A stretch of DNA of 50,431 nucleotides from NCBI GenBank assembly GCA_003599015.1, contig QZIK01000137.1, forward strand, positions 1-50,431, given 5' to 3'. The stretch comes from Desulfobacteraceae bacterium. GTDB taxonomy: Bacteria > Desulfobacterota > DSM-4660 > Desulfatiglandales > Desulfatiglandaceae. Positions 34,181-42,814 of the stretch are shown here, in pieces (within the stretch, counting starts at the first letter, position 1; every line of letters starts with the position of its first letter). The position numbers and the translations under genes were made by a program. The notes beneath the pieces were generated by a model. It was not told the origin of the DNA. It did not search any database and saw only the letters and a program-made list of their open reading frames with translations.

Positions 34181-35296
34181 TTAATCACACAATGCCATTT
34201 CAATCTCTTCTCGCACTATTCCTTCGCTGCCTGACCTGAAACGGTCAAGGGCGCACCTTGCGCTTCTGCCGCCAATGCGGCCCAGGGCCCATGCCACCAT
34301 TCCCTTCACCCGTTCATCACCGTTTTCCTCAAAGGCCTTTACGAGGTCAGGCACATAGCCTTCATCTACGGTGTTTCCCATAACCCTTGCGACATTCATC
34401 TTCCACCGCCAGAGATCCTCCGAAGGCATATAAAACATGTGGGACCAGATATGACTTTCAAAATAGCCCCGATCCATGTGAAGCAGCCTTGGCAGTCTAA
34501 AGTATGGCTCCTTTTCGGCAACCTTTTCATTTACAGGCAATGTTGCTGAAAGCCAGGGACTGTTTCTGGGGCATACATTCTGGCATCTGTCGCAGCCGTA
34601 CACCCATAGTCCCATGGGCTCCCTGAGTTCTTTGGGAGTAATGCCCCGCCCGAAATAGGTAAGAAAGGATATGCATCGCCTGGGGTCTATTTTTCTTGGA
34701 CCCTGGAGGGCGCTGGTGGGACAGGCGGTTAAACAGGCGTTTTTACACCAGTCAGGGCATCCTACTTCCAGGGTAGGAGTCCCTGGTTCCAGTATCCCAT
34801 CCACAACAAATGCTACGGGCAGAACCCAGGAGCTTTTGCGGGCCACCTTGTTGGAATAAAAAAGACAGTTTTTCCCGAACGTCCCCATGCCTGCCCGCCC
34901 TGCTGCCAAACGATGCGGAAGATTAAAAGGGACCTTGGAGACCATTCCGTTTTCTCTCAGAAAGGAACGAAAGGCCTTTATCCTTAAAGAAAGTCCATCC
35001 CCGGTCATTCTGTCGTCATCCAGATAGCACCTTCCGAAGAAAGACTCCATCTCCCTTGGATAGGCCTTACGAAAGTATACCTCCATGAGCACTATTATGC
35101 TTCTGGCTTCCGGCAGGATATTTCTGGGGTCGGTTCCTGCCTCTAGATCAAGCCCTGCCGCCTTTGTCCAGGCGTATTCCCTGTTCCTTTCGGAGAGGAT
35201 CTCTCTCTGGGAATAGAACGGTTCCGCACTTGTAAATCCCACGTCTTCAAAGCCCAACTCAAAGGCCTTTTCAGTTATCTTCTCACTGCTAAGCAT
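34181..35296 (-). CDS. QueG-like 4Fe-4S/corrinoid reductase family protein
   Basis: A 371-residue protein built like epoxyqueuosine reductase: an N-terminal corrinoid-binding-like domain, two [4Fe-4S] clusters and a C-terminal HEAT-like region. Cluster cysteines are visible: Cys180, 184, 188 and 192 (CPDWCKNACLTACP), Cys208 (RRCISFLTY) and Cys235, 238 and 242 (GCDRCQNVCP). The first motif has CxxxCxxxCxxxC spacing where QueG has CxxCxxCxxxC. The QueG segment DTxPxxERxxAxxAGLGWIGKN reads NLPHRLAAGRAGMGTFGKN here, so the catalytic Asp is missing. It belongs to the fold but may not reduce epoxyqueuosine. It lies 26 bases after gspK. Confidence 0.75.
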   Translation of the reverse strand: MLSSEKITEKAFELGFEDVGFTSAEPFYSQREILSERNREYAWTKAAGLDLEAGTDPRNILPEARSIIVLMEVYFRKAYPREMESFFGRCYLDDDRMTGDGLSLRIKAFRSFLRENGMVSKVPFNLPHRLAAGRAGMGTFGKNCLFYSNKVARKSSWVLPVAFVVDGILEPGTPTLEVGCPDWCKNACLTACPTSALQGPRKIDPRRCISFLTYFGRGITPKELREPMGLWVYGCDRCQNVCPRNSPWLSATLPVNEKVAEKEPYFRLPRLLHMDRGYFESHIWSHMFYMPSEDLWRWKMNVARVMGNTVDEGYVPDLVKAFEENGDERVKGMVAWALGRIGGRSARCALDRFRSGSEGIVREEIEMALCD

Positions 35297-35322
35297 ATAG
35301 ATCCTTCCATTTCAGCAATTCA

Positions 35323-36342
35323 TCAAGGTGTGCTTCCAATTATTCCGACATCCGACACGGGATTGACCACCTTCAAGCTAAGTACTGACGGGTTCTCCTT
35401 TGGAACCCTTTTTACAGTTGCCTTAATTGTCTTACTCATCTTATCAAGCATTCCCCTGGAAGTAATCTCAAAATAATCGCTTGCAGTCTTGATCAATGCA
35501 CTGTCAATAACAACATGGCCCATGCCGGAAACCTGCTTATACCAGGAGGCTTCTCCAAGATCATTTCCCTCCTCGGCCCTGAAGAGAACCATTCTTTCTG
35601 CCATGTCACGGTCAATCTGTTCCGAAAGAGCAAAAAGGACCGCTTCCCCGGCTGTATTTATATTTATGCGTCCGTCTCCATGGATGGTTAGGAATGATGA
35701 TATCCCCGGTCTTTCATCCGTTCCAAAGTAAATCTCTCTTGTGACACCCCTTATGAGAAGAAGTTCTTCGAGTGAATCCATTTGTCCGTTCTTGCATTGA
35801 TATGGATTGGCAAGGGAGAGGTAATAGGAGCTCTCCGCTCCAAAGCCCGTTATCTGATCATCTTCATCCAGCCAGTCCGTAATTGCATCCAGCAGGCCGG
35901 ATATTTCCTCGGAATCAATACCGAACCGTCTTTCACCAAGAAGCCTTTGCAGGAGGGCTCTCTGCTTCGGATCAGGCTTTCCCTCTGAATCCAGGATGCG
36001 GTTTACGTTTATCCTGCCGCAATGATCAGAGATTTTAACCTCACAGCCTCCCTCGGCAAAAAGCACCCCTGAGTAAAGCCCAAGAGCTTGGATCTTGGCC
36101 CATGGTTCCCTGACCGTATCAATGTCGCTTTGTTTTCCATCCTCATACAATGCAGCAACTGCGATGTGGAGACCGGATTTTGCCAGTGCGCTCGTTTTGA
36201 TCCCCTTTTCAGTACGGCCTGAGGCCATCAGATCCAATCGCATGGACACGTTGAAATGAAGGGCAACGGCCACGAGTACTCCCATAACAAGCACTGCAAG
36301 AAGGAGAGCTATTCCCCTATTGTCTTTTTGAAAATTTCTCAT
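35323..36342 (-). CDS. gspK: Type II secretion minor pseudopilin GspK
   Basis: A 339-residue minor pseudopilin. The N-terminus MRNFQKDNRG/IALLLAVLVMG has a prepilin site after Gly10; position +5 is Leu rather than Glu, as expected for GspK, which caps the pseudopilus with GspI and GspJ. The large globular domain with LLDAITDWLDEDD and SLEELLLIRGVTREIYFG is family wording (T2SSK helix-hairpin-helix part). It is located in the inner membrane and periplasm. Its start lies inside the gspJ end (26-base overlap), so the two are coupled. Confidence 0.93.
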   Translation of the reverse strand: MRNFQKDNRGIALLLAVLVMGVLVAVALHFNVSMRLDLMASGRTEKGIKTSALAKSGLHIAVAALYEDGKQSDIDTVREPWAKIQALGLYSGVLFAEGGCEVKISDHCGRINVNRILDSEGKPDPKQRALLQRLLGERRFGIDSEEISGLLDAITDWLDEDDQITGFGAESSYYLSLANPYQCKNGQMDSLEELLLIRGVTREIYFGTDERPGISSFLTIHGDGRININTAGEAVLFALSEQIDRDMAERMVLFRAEEGNDLGEASWYKQVSGMGHVVIDSALIKTASDYFEITSRGMLDKMSKTIKATVKRVPKENPSVLSLKVVNPVSDVGIIGSTP

Positions 36343-37036
36343 CCGGCTCCCCTCTGGAAGGGATCGCTATGGACGTATTGAAGGAAAGAGACTTTTCTCT
36401 GTCTCCTTCCAACCTAAAGGATATTTTTATGGAAACCAGAGCCGGCAGTCGCCCCTTGTTGACCCCATCGCTGGAATCCCAGTTATCGTATTTTGTTCCT
36501 GACTCATCATGGTAGAAAAACCATACCGAGTGAAGGCCCCTGCAAAGGGGAAGCATGCCCAGTGCGCCGCTTGAGCCCTTTTGAAGAAGAGGCAATTCCT
36601 CCCTGTAGAGCACAAACCCCTCCCCTTCCTTTTCAGTTCTCGACACATAGGTTATCCTTGAAAGACCTGAAAACTCATTCTCAGGGCTCAGACCCGCATG
36701 TGACATGGACACAAAGGAGATCCTATCGTTTCTGACTCCCGCATCCACCCTTTCCTCTCCCACAAAAGCCATATCCGTATGGCTCTTAATGCCGCCACCC
36801 TGTTGACCTTTTTCATCTTTTAATATTGGAAGATAGGCTCCCTCAAGATCCTCTCCTATTCGTTCGATTGCAACACGTGCCGCCTCATAAATGTCGGCGA
36901 GACCCTGGGAGCCCTCAATGGTCTTAAAGGTTATGCTGTAGGAACCGTAAAGGGTTGTCAGTAGAATCGCCATGATTAAAATGGTTACAATCATCTCAAG
37001 GAGGGTAAAACCCCTTTTCGGCAGAATTCCCCGCAC
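36317..37036 (-). CDS. gspJ: Type II secretion minor pseudopilin GspJ
   Basis: A 239-residue minor pseudopilin. Prepilin leader MRGILPKRG/FTLLEMIVTILIM with cleavage after Gly9 and the usual Glu at +5. GspJ features: YEAARVAIERIGEDLEGAYL after the N-terminal helix, then a beta-rich domain ending VSIKISFRLEGDREKSLSFN. It is a component of the pseudopilus tip with GspI and GspK. Four bases separate it from gspI, and gspK starts inside its end. Confidence 0.9.
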   Translation of the reverse strand: MRGILPKRGFTLLEMIVTILIMAILLTTLYGSYSITFKTIEGSQGLADIYEAARVAIERIGEDLEGAYLPILKDEKGQQGGGIKSHTDMAFVGEERVDAGVRNDRISFVSMSHAGLSPENEFSGLSRITYVSRTEKEGEGFVLYREELPLLQKGSSGALGMLPLCRGLHSVWFFYHDESGTKYDNWDSSDGVNKGRLPALVSIKISFRLEGDREKSLSFNTSIAIPSRGEPDEKFSKRQ

Positions 37037-37040
37037 GGAT

Positions 37041-37454
37041 TCACCTTGTCTCAGGATTGAATAGATAAGCCCTCAAGGCATAACGGTACTGTCCTTCACC
37101 GCAGCAGGCTACAGAAAGATCCACCCTTTTCAGATGATAAGATCCCTCAATGGGAAGGCCCGCCCCTGCATCATCAATGGAGGCATTCCAAGTATAACCG
37201 GGAAATTCCTCTCCAAAATCCCCTGATACAGCCTTGGTTCCATCAGTCCCCATTGCCTCAATCTCTGAAAGCTTGGCCTGGGCAAGAAGCGCCGCCGTAG
37301 TCATAAACCTCGCCTCGGATGCAAGATCAACCGCCTGGGACTGGACCCCCATTACAGCAGTAAGGGCAATGGCGATTATTGCCACAGCCACCATAACCTC
37401 AAGCAGCGTAAAGCCCTTACTAAGTATTTGCTTCAATTTCCACACGACCTTCAT
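37041..37454 (-). CDS. gspI: Type II secretion minor pseudopilin GspI
   Basis: A 137-residue minor pseudopilin. Leader [27 protein letters not shown] with cleavage after Gly14 and Glu at +5; the T2SSI part follows (LLAQAKLSEIEAMGTDG, DLSVACCGEG). It is the core of the GspIJK tip complex. The start overlaps the gspH end by 35 bases. ATG at 37454 has no upstream competitor in frame. Confidence 0.88.
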   Translation of the reverse strand: MKVVWKLKQILSKGFTLLEVMVAVAIIAIALTAVMGVQSQAVDLASEARFMTTAALLAQAKLSEIEAMGTDGTKAVSGDFGEEFPGYTWNASIDDAGAGLPIEGSYHLKRVDLSVACCGEGQYRYALRAYLFNPETR

Positions 37455-37962
37455 GAATCATCACCGACCCCAGAAAAGGGCTAAGTTCCAGGGTATACTC
37501 CCTGCCGTCAGGGTACCAAACATGTATGAGGGCTGGCTGGCTGTATCCCTTTGAGTTGAAAACAATGACCGTCTCTGAATCCCATTTTTTGCCCGCACCC
37601 TTTATCCAGACATCTTGAATCCTTACCCCATCGGGGAGCCATAAGGCGTGCTTCCTGGCTCGGGAAAGCTCCTCTTCTGTCATGGCCCCGGATTCAATCC
37701 AGTATCGGTTGTTCTCAAGGTCCAGATGCAGTCGGCAGACCTCCTGTGCATGAAAAGCCTCGCTTCTCACCTCTTTAAGGACCACCGAAAGCCTTCGCAC
37801 CGATGCAGTTAGAGGATCTGTGATTAGGGAATCCCTGAAACGGGGAAATGCAATTGAAATCAAAAGGGTTGCGAGCACAAACACTACGAGCAGCTCAAGA
37901 AGAGTAAAGCCATTACTGCAAAATCTATATGTCTTCAATAGGTTCTCTATTCCGTTTCCCAA
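37420..37962 (-). CDS. gspH: Type II secretion minor pseudopilin GspH
   Basis: A 180-residue minor pseudopilin with prepilin site after Gly18 ([22 protein letters not shown]), Glu at +5 and a beta-rich domain containing [20 protein letters not shown] and [16 protein letters not shown] (GspH/FimT domain). It links the pseudopilus tip to the GspG shaft. It overlaps gspG by 16 bases and gspI by 35 bases, so the pseudopilin genes form one coupled block. Confidence 0.88.
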   Translation of the reverse strand: MGNGIENLLKTYRFCSNGFTLLELLVVFVLATLLISIAFPRFRDSLITDPLTASVRRLSVVLKEVRSEAFHAQEVCRLHLDLENNRYWIESGAMTEEELSRARKHALWLPDGVRIQDVWIKGAGKKWDSETVIVFNSKGYSQPALIHVWYPDGREYTLELSPFLGSVMIHEGRVEIEANT

Positions 37963-38393
37963 CTGTTAATATCAGCCGCCGGACCTTCTCCTCCCGGTTG
38001 TCCGTCCGCTCCCAGGGACATGAGATCAAACTCTCCATGAAGTCCTGGAGAAAGATACACATATTCATTCCCCCAGGGATCTTTGGGGACCTTCCCCTTT
38101 TCCAGATAGCCTCCTTCCCTCCATTTCCTGGGGAGCATACCTGCTGTCGGGGCTTCCACCAGGGCCTGCAGGCCCTGCTCGGTCGTCGGATATATGCCGT
38201 TGTCCAGCCTGTAGAGCTTAAGGGCTGTTTCTATACCCTCAATCTGAACCCTCGCCTTCATGCGCCTTGCTTCCTCGGGCCGGCCCATTATCCTCGGGAC
38301 TATCAGTCCGGCAAGAATACCAAGTATCACTATTACAACCATTAGCTCTATCAGGGTGAACCCTTTGGTACTCATATAACTTTTCCGCTTCAT
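37947..38393 (-). CDS. gspG: Type II secretion major pseudopilin GspG
   Basis: Major pseudopilin of 148 residues. Leader [24 protein letters not shown] with cleavage after Gly11 and Glu at +5. The C-terminal calcium-binding signature is complete: [32 protein letters not shown] and ADINSWE. I chose the ATG at 38393 because GTCGGAGGGAAG precedes it; an in-frame ATG 18 bases upstream would put that ribosome site inside the gene. It forms the periplasmic pseudopilus shaft, after processing by a prepilin peptidase not encoded here. Confidence 0.95.
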   Translation of the reverse strand: MKRKSYMSTKGFTLIELMVVIVILGILAGLIVPRIMGRPEEARRMKARVQIEGIETALKLYRLDNGIYPTTEQGLQALVEAPTAGMLPRKWREGGYLEKGKVPKDPWGNEYVYLSPGLHGEFDLMSLGADGQPGGEGPAADINSWETE

Positions 38394-38441
38394 CTTCCCT
38401 CCGACATCCATATGACGACTTTATCTCCGCATGTCGCGGCG

Positions 38442-39668
38442 TTATCTGATCAACTGACTCATCTCGAAAATAGGAAGCAGAATCGAAATCACTATAAAGC
38501 CCACTACAAGCCCCATTAAAAGGATCATCAGCGGTTCAAGCAGAGAAGTAATGGCGACCGTAAAGGATTCCGCCTCCCGTTCATATGTATCGGCAATCCT
38601 GTTCAGCATCTGCTCCAGATCCCCGCTCTTTTCACCGACAGCTATCATCTGAATCACAATGGGAGGAAACCATCTGCTTTGGGCCAAAGACCCGGAAAGA
38701 CTTCTCCCTCCTCTTATCTCATTTATTGCAGAATCAATGCATTTTTGAAACCACTCATTCTCCAGTATGCTCCTTACTATACTGAGCGCCGGCAGAAGCT
38801 GAACCCCGCCTGCAAGCAGGGTGCCCAGAGTCCTTCCGAATCTTGCAAGAAGGATCTTTTGGTATACACTCCCTGCCAACGGCATGAAAAGCTTCAGCTT
38901 ATCCCAAATCATCCTTCCCCTTTCGGCTTTTTTCACCCGGCGAAGGGCTGCAACAAATACAACGGCACCTACCGGAAAAGCCCACCAGGCGGCCTTTAGA
39001 AAACTGCTCACGGCAATAAGGGCGGTCGTGCTTGGCGGCAGAGCCCTTTGCATCTCACCGAATATGGAAGTGATATTGGGCACAATGAAAGCAAGGAGAA
39101 AGAAGACAACTACTATTCCCACGCAGGACATGAAAACAGGATACGCCAGCACGGCCCTCAGCCGGTTTGTGAGGGCCTGTCTTTGTTCGGTCAGCTCAGC
39201 AAGGCGCTCCAGTACAAGGTCAAGGGACCCTGATGCCTCTCCGGCCTCCACCATACTGACGTACATGGGCGAAAAAAGCCTGGGATGCCTTGACAGGGCC
39301 GAAGCGAGGCTGCTCCCCTCATTGATTGATTCCTTGACCTGGGCAAAGATCCTCTTTAAGGCCTGATTGGTACTCTGTTTGATGATCGCCTCGAGGCAGC
39401 CCACAAGAGGCACTCCTGCTCCGATGAGTATGGAAAGCTGTCTTGTGGCAACCGCCAGCTCGGAATTTCTTACCCTCTGGAAAAACCGGGCTAAGGGAAT
39501 ACGTTCAGCCATTGTGCCTGCTGAACGGGAAATCGCCTCCCTTATATCAAGAGGATATACGCCTGAGTTTCTAAGTCGTTGACGCGCAGCAACAGGACTT
39601 TCCGCATCTACTAAACCTGATGATTTACGGCCCGCAACATCAAGGGCTGTGTATTCATATACGGGCAT
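38442..39668 (-). CDS. gspF: Type II secretion inner-membrane platform protein GspF
   Basis: A 408-residue platform protein with the standard start MPVYEYTALDVAGRKSSGLV, two T2SSF domains (about 75-195 and 275-400) and three transmembrane helices (about 170-192, 220-240, 375-400). FFQRVRNSELAVATRQLSIL and GGVQLLPALSIV are typical. It assembles pseudopilins with the GspE ATPase. Only four bases separate it from the HAD gene upstream. gspC, D, E, L and M are not next to this block, so the system is split or those genes lie elsewhere. Confidence 0.94.
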   Translation of the reverse strand: MPVYEYTALDVAGRKSSGLVDAESPVAARQRLRNSGVYPLDIREAISRSAGTMAERIPLARFFQRVRNSELAVATRQLSILIGAGVPLVGCLEAIIKQSTNQALKRIFAQVKESINEGSSLASALSRHPRLFSPMYVSMVEAGEASGSLDLVLERLAELTEQRQALTNRLRAVLAYPVFMSCVGIVVVFFLLAFIVPNITSIFGEMQRALPPSTTALIAVSSFLKAAWWAFPVGAVVFVAALRRVKKAERGRMIWDKLKLFMPLAGSVYQKILLARFGRTLGTLLAGGVQLLPALSIVRSILENEWFQKCIDSAINEIRGGRSLSGSLAQSRWFPPIVIQMIAVGEKSGDLEQMLNRIADTYEREAESFTVAITSLLEPLMILLMGLVVGFIVISILLPIFEMSQLIR

Positions 39669-39672
39669 TTCC

Positions 39673-40338
39673 CTATCCTGTCAAAACAGGTTCATGTTGG
39701 GAAATACGAGGGATGTTCCCCGTTATATCCAGAATCTCAAGGAGATGGTTCACGTGATAGTCTGCATCCAGCAACCTGTTTTTGTAAGAGACAAAGGGTA
39801 CTCCAGCAGCTCTTGCAGATACCTGGTCAATCTCGGAATCCCCAACATAAAGAGCCTTCTCGGGAGGAAGATCAAAAAAGTCCAGCACCTTGAAAAGGCA
39901 TTCAGGGTGGGGCTTTGGATGAACCACATCCAGAGCTGACACTACCTTTTCAAAAAAACCTTTTAAATTGCTGGCCTCCAGAACCGCCCCGATTGTATTG
40001 CTGCGGTTCGTGGCAACCGCGAGTCTGTGATGGGGCATGAGATGAAGCAGAAGTTCTTTCAGTCCAGGTTCCATTACCATGTCTTTTATGAATGGCATGT
40101 AGTCCACCTGGAATCTGTACCGCAGGGCCTCCTGCAGAAAGGGAGTACCTCGAAAAATCTGCCTTATGGAAGAGTCGGCAGTATGCATGTGAACGTAAGA
40201 TATATCGTCTTCCTTCATGGCCGGAAGGCCGAAATGTTCAAGGAGATGATTGTAGAAGTTGATATTGGCCCTTCTGGAGTCGAACATTACCCCGTCGCAG
40301 TCGAAGATAACAGCTTTTTTATTACCGGCTTCATTCAT
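39673..40338 (-). CDS. HAD-superfamily phosphatase (phosphoglycolate phosphatase-like)
   Basis: A 221-residue HAD hydrolase. The nucleophile motif is VIFDCDGVMFDS (DxD), motif II lies in VATNRS, motif III in HPKPHPECL (Lys), and motif IV in LYVGDSEIDQ. A helical cap (about 20-95) follows motif I, so substrates are small phosphometabolites such as phosphoglycolate. I used the ATG at 40338; an in-frame GTG lies three codons upstream and neither has a strong Shine-Dalgarno. It lies four bases before gspF and is probably the first gene of the gsp transcript, although no functional link to secretion is known. Confidence 0.85.
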   Translation of the reverse strand: MNEAGNKKAVIFDCDGVMFDSRRANINFYNHLLEHFGLPAMKEDDISYVHMHTADSSIRQIFRGTPFLQEALRYRFQVDYMPFIKDMVMEPGLKELLLHLMPHHRLAVATNRSNTIGAVLEASNLKGFFEKVVSALDVVHPKPHPECLFKVLDFFDLPPEKALYVGDSEIDQVSARAAGVPFVSYKNRLLDADYHVNHLLEILDITGNIPRISQHEPVLTG

Positions 40339-40507
40339 AATATACACTCAATATCCTATTGGGATCAAATTCCTGTCCACTCTAAAAGACCCTCGGCAAA
40401 GAGTCAATATTTACAGACCCTGGGTTGTGTCTCGGGGAAGGCTATCTAAAAAGAAAAGGGGGATATCAGAGAGGTTAGCTGCTTATCTGAAGGTCTAATG
40501 ACGGCTT

Positions 40508-40540
40508 GAGCTCCGCACCCTGAAAATGGTTTCGGAGCTC
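40508..40540 (-). terminator. Hairpin after the qrc operon
   Basis: GAGCTCCG (40508-40515) and CGGAGCTC (40533-40540) form a perfect 8-bp stem, 12 bases beyond the stop of the 54-residue gene that closes the qrc operon. There is no T-run on the minus strand, so it would need Rho or act as a 3'-end protector. Confidence 0.45.
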
Positions 40541-40552
40541 ATCGCGTAAGGA

Positions 40553-40717
40553 TCAGTGGTCAAAATGCCTTTCCCTCAGTATTCCTAAAATCTGAAGGAC
40601 GGTTTTAATGGCAACCACATGAACGCCCACCCCTATAATAATGAGGACAAGGTAAAGAAGCCCCAGGAAAATATAATGATCCGCATTCCACTGCCATTCA
40701 AAAACAAATGGAAACAT
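40553..40717 (-). CDS. 54-residue membrane protein at the end of the qrc operon
   Basis: A small gene with its own clear ribosome site (GAGAGGAG, 7 bases before ATG) placed 23 bases after qrcD. The product starts MFPFVFEWQWNADHYIFLGL, has one transmembrane helix at about 15-39 and a short tail with LRERHFDH. Its place, strand and spacing make it part of the qrc transcript, so a small fifth subunit or assembly factor of the complex is likely (inference). I do not know a named family for it. Confidence 0.75.
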   Translation of the reverse strand: MFPFVFEWQWNADHYIFLGLLYLVLIIIGVGVHVVAIKTVLQILGILRERHFDH

Positions 40718-40740
40718 AACAGCACTCCTCTCTTCAGATG

Positions 40741-41988
40741 CTAAGCCGGTTGCTTTGCTGCGGCATTAAGTTCCTTCTCTTTTGGGAAAACAGGGAGATA
40801 TCTGTATGACAGCGAAAAGAGAAGGAAGCCGTAACCTATCACCGCAAACGAGATACCCCATTCCTGCCAAGTGGGAAGGTAGCTCACGAACTTGTCAAAG
40901 GGCATAACCGGAATCGCCAGGGAGACTATCGTAAAAGTGAACCTGTTAAGAACTATGCCGGTACAGTTCATAAGGCATCCCGTTATGAGCCACCCCTCGC
41001 TTTTTCTTGCACTCGGGGTCATTAAAATAATGGCAGGAACAACCCCGAAGACCAGTATCTCGCATACCAGAAGCCATACCCCGTAAGGGCCTTCCTTAAA
41101 GAAATCCATGAAGGTCAACCCTGCCCTGGGAACATCTCCAAATGCCCAAACAATAGTATCAAGGATCTTGAGTACGACATAGAGACTTAAGAGCCATCCT
41201 GAGATCTTCGCCAGAGTCTGGAAGGCCTTCTCAGGAACAAGCCGCTTTCTGGAGATCTTCTCGGTCAGCTTTGTACAAAGGATGGTAAAAGACGGGCCTG
41301 CCGCCATAGCAGAAAGGATAAAAAGGAAAAAGGTCCAAGGCCAAACATAGAAACCACCTCTTATATCAAAGGGCCTTGCGTACATGACCCCAAAAAGTCC
41401 TCCAAGGGAGCCCTGATGGAAGAAGGAAAGGAAAGCTCCTGTGGCGGCGAATACTGCCATTATTCCATGGAGGTTTTCTCCTGCAAGGCGCAGGGTCCGC
41501 ACCTTCTGGATCTGCCTGTTTTCAAGAATTATGGGAAGATACTCTATGGCAAGGACCCCAAGGTAACAGGTAATGCAGAAAGACACTTCGGCCAGCATGG
41601 AATGAACATTGACATGCCAGAAAATGAACCATCCGCGGATGGGCTGGCCTATGTCTATCCCCAGCATGGCAACGGCCCCTGAGTAGCAGATGAAGCCTAT
41701 GATGACTGCTGCATTGATTATGTCCTTGAGTTCCTTTTTGCCGACGATGTATGTCAGAAAGCCGGTAAAAAAAGCACCGGCCCCAAGTGCTATGATAGCC
41801 AGGTCAACCACTATCCAGACTGCAAAGGCGAAATAATCGGTCATATTGGTCTGGTTAAGACCTTTGAACAGACACAAAGCCGCTGACAGGAGACCCCACA
41901 TAAGAAGTCCTATCCAGGGAATGGTCCACAGGAAAAAGACCTTAGGAGAACATCTCTTTACGCCTTCGGGAATCATTGCAGAATCCAT
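40741..41988 (-). CDS. qrcD: Qrc complex NrfD-like integral membrane subunit
   Basis: A 415-residue NrfD/PsrC-family protein with about ten transmembrane helices, which carries the menaquinone site of the complex. Family wording includes IDIGQPIRGWFIFWHVNVHS (about 113-132) and YVWPWTFFLFILSAMAAG. I chose the ATG at 41988 (GGAGGGATATTG upstream); a TTG lies one codon earlier. It starts 17 bases after qrcC. It takes electrons from the Fe-S subunit to reduce menaquinone; the electrons come from periplasmic cytochromes via QrcA. The PsrC-type protein of a polysulfide or thiosulfate reductase is the alternative, but the four-gene order fits Qrc best. Confidence 0.88.
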   Translation of the reverse strand: MDSAMIPEGVKRCSPKVFFLWTIPWIGLLMWGLLSAALCLFKGLNQTNMTDYFAFAVWIVVDLAIIALGAGAFFTGFLTYIVGKKELKDIINAAVIIGFICYSGAVAMLGIDIGQPIRGWFIFWHVNVHSMLAEVSFCITCYLGVLAIEYLPIILENRQIQKVRTLRLAGENLHGIMAVFAATGAFLSFFHQGSLGGLFGVMYARPFDIRGGFYVWPWTFFLFILSAMAAGPSFTILCTKLTEKISRKRLVPEKAFQTLAKISGWLLSLYVVLKILDTIVWAFGDVPRAGLTFMDFFKEGPYGVWLLVCEILVFGVVPAIILMTPSARKSEGWLITGCLMNCTGIVLNRFTFTIVSLAIPVMPFDKFVSYLPTWQEWGISFAVIGYGFLLFSLSYRYLPVFPKEKELNAAAKQPA

Positions 41989-42005
41989 CAATATCCCTCC
42001 ATATC

Positions 42006-42800
42006 CTAGCCGGCTTTAACCGTTGATATCGGTTTAAATTCGCCAGGCAGATAGTTGTCACCCAGTTTCCGCACCCAGTCCTTTGTCGAGATGTAGTAAA
42101 CCTTGGGTTCTGTGCCCAGTCTTTCAAGAAGTCTGAAGGCATAAGGGCTTTTCGCAAGCCTGGTAACCTTGTGCTCAGGGTTGTTCAAATCGCCGAAGGT
42201 TATGGCCTGGGCCGGGCAGGCCTCGGTGCAGGCAGTTATATATTCACCCTCTTCCAGTTCCTTTCTTTCTTCGGCATATGCCTGAGTCTTTGCCCTCATG
42301 AGGCGGTGATGGCAAAAGGTGCACTTTTCCACAACTCCGCGCATACGAGGAGAGACCTCAGGGGAAAGATAACGCTCCAGGCCTTTTCCCTTTGGAAAAT
42401 ATCCGTCCCACCAATTGAAGGTACGTGCATGGTAAGGGCACGCAGCCATGCAGTAACGGCATCCGATGCAGCGGGTGTAGATTTGGCTTACAATGCCTGT
42501 ATGGTAATCGGTTTCAGTAGCTGTCGCCGGACACACTGACACGCAGGGGGTGTGGTGGTCACAATGCATGCATGGCCTTGGAAAATAGGAAACCTCTGCA
42601 TGTGGGAATTCCTTTCCGTTGGTAACCTTGTAAAGCCTCATCCACGTGATGCTGCGTTGTTTGTCCGATTCATCGGGTCTTACAGCCAGGTTGTTCTCTG
42701 CCGAACAGGCAACCATGCAGGTCCCGCATCCGGTACACTTGTCCAGATCAATGACCATCCCGTAACTGTTGCCTTTAGCTGGACCATGTTTCTTTTCCAT
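42006..42800 (-). CDS. qrcC: Qrc complex periplasmic iron-sulfur subunit
   Basis: A 264-residue ferredoxin-like subunit with four cluster motifs: Cys22, 25, 28 and 32 (CTGCGTCMVAC), Cys77, 80, 86 and 90 (CMHCDHHTPCVSVC), Cys111, 114, 117 and 121 (CIGCRYCMAAC) and Cys160, 163, 191 and 195 (CTFC..CTEAC). It is a DmsB/PsrB-type electron wire between QrcB/QrcA and QrcD. It has no signal peptide of its own, as usual for subunits that ride on the Tat signal of the catalytic partner. Start: ATG with GAGGTAGATC. It lies 14 bases after qrcB. Confidence 0.92.
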   Translation of the reverse strand: MEKKHGPAKGNSYGMVIDLDKCTGCGTCMVACSAENNLAVRPDESDKQRSITWMRLYKVTNGKEFPHAEVSYFPRPCMHCDHHTPCVSVCPATATETDYHTGIVSQIYTRCIGCRYCMAACPYHARTFNWWDGYFPKGKGLERYLSPEVSPRMRGVVEKCTFCHHRLMRAKTQAYAEERKELEEGEYITACTEACPAQAITFGDLNNPEHKVTRLAKSPYAFRLLERLGTEPKVYYISTKDWVRKLGDNYLPGEFKPISTVKAG

Positions 42801-42814
42801 GATCTACCTCGTCA

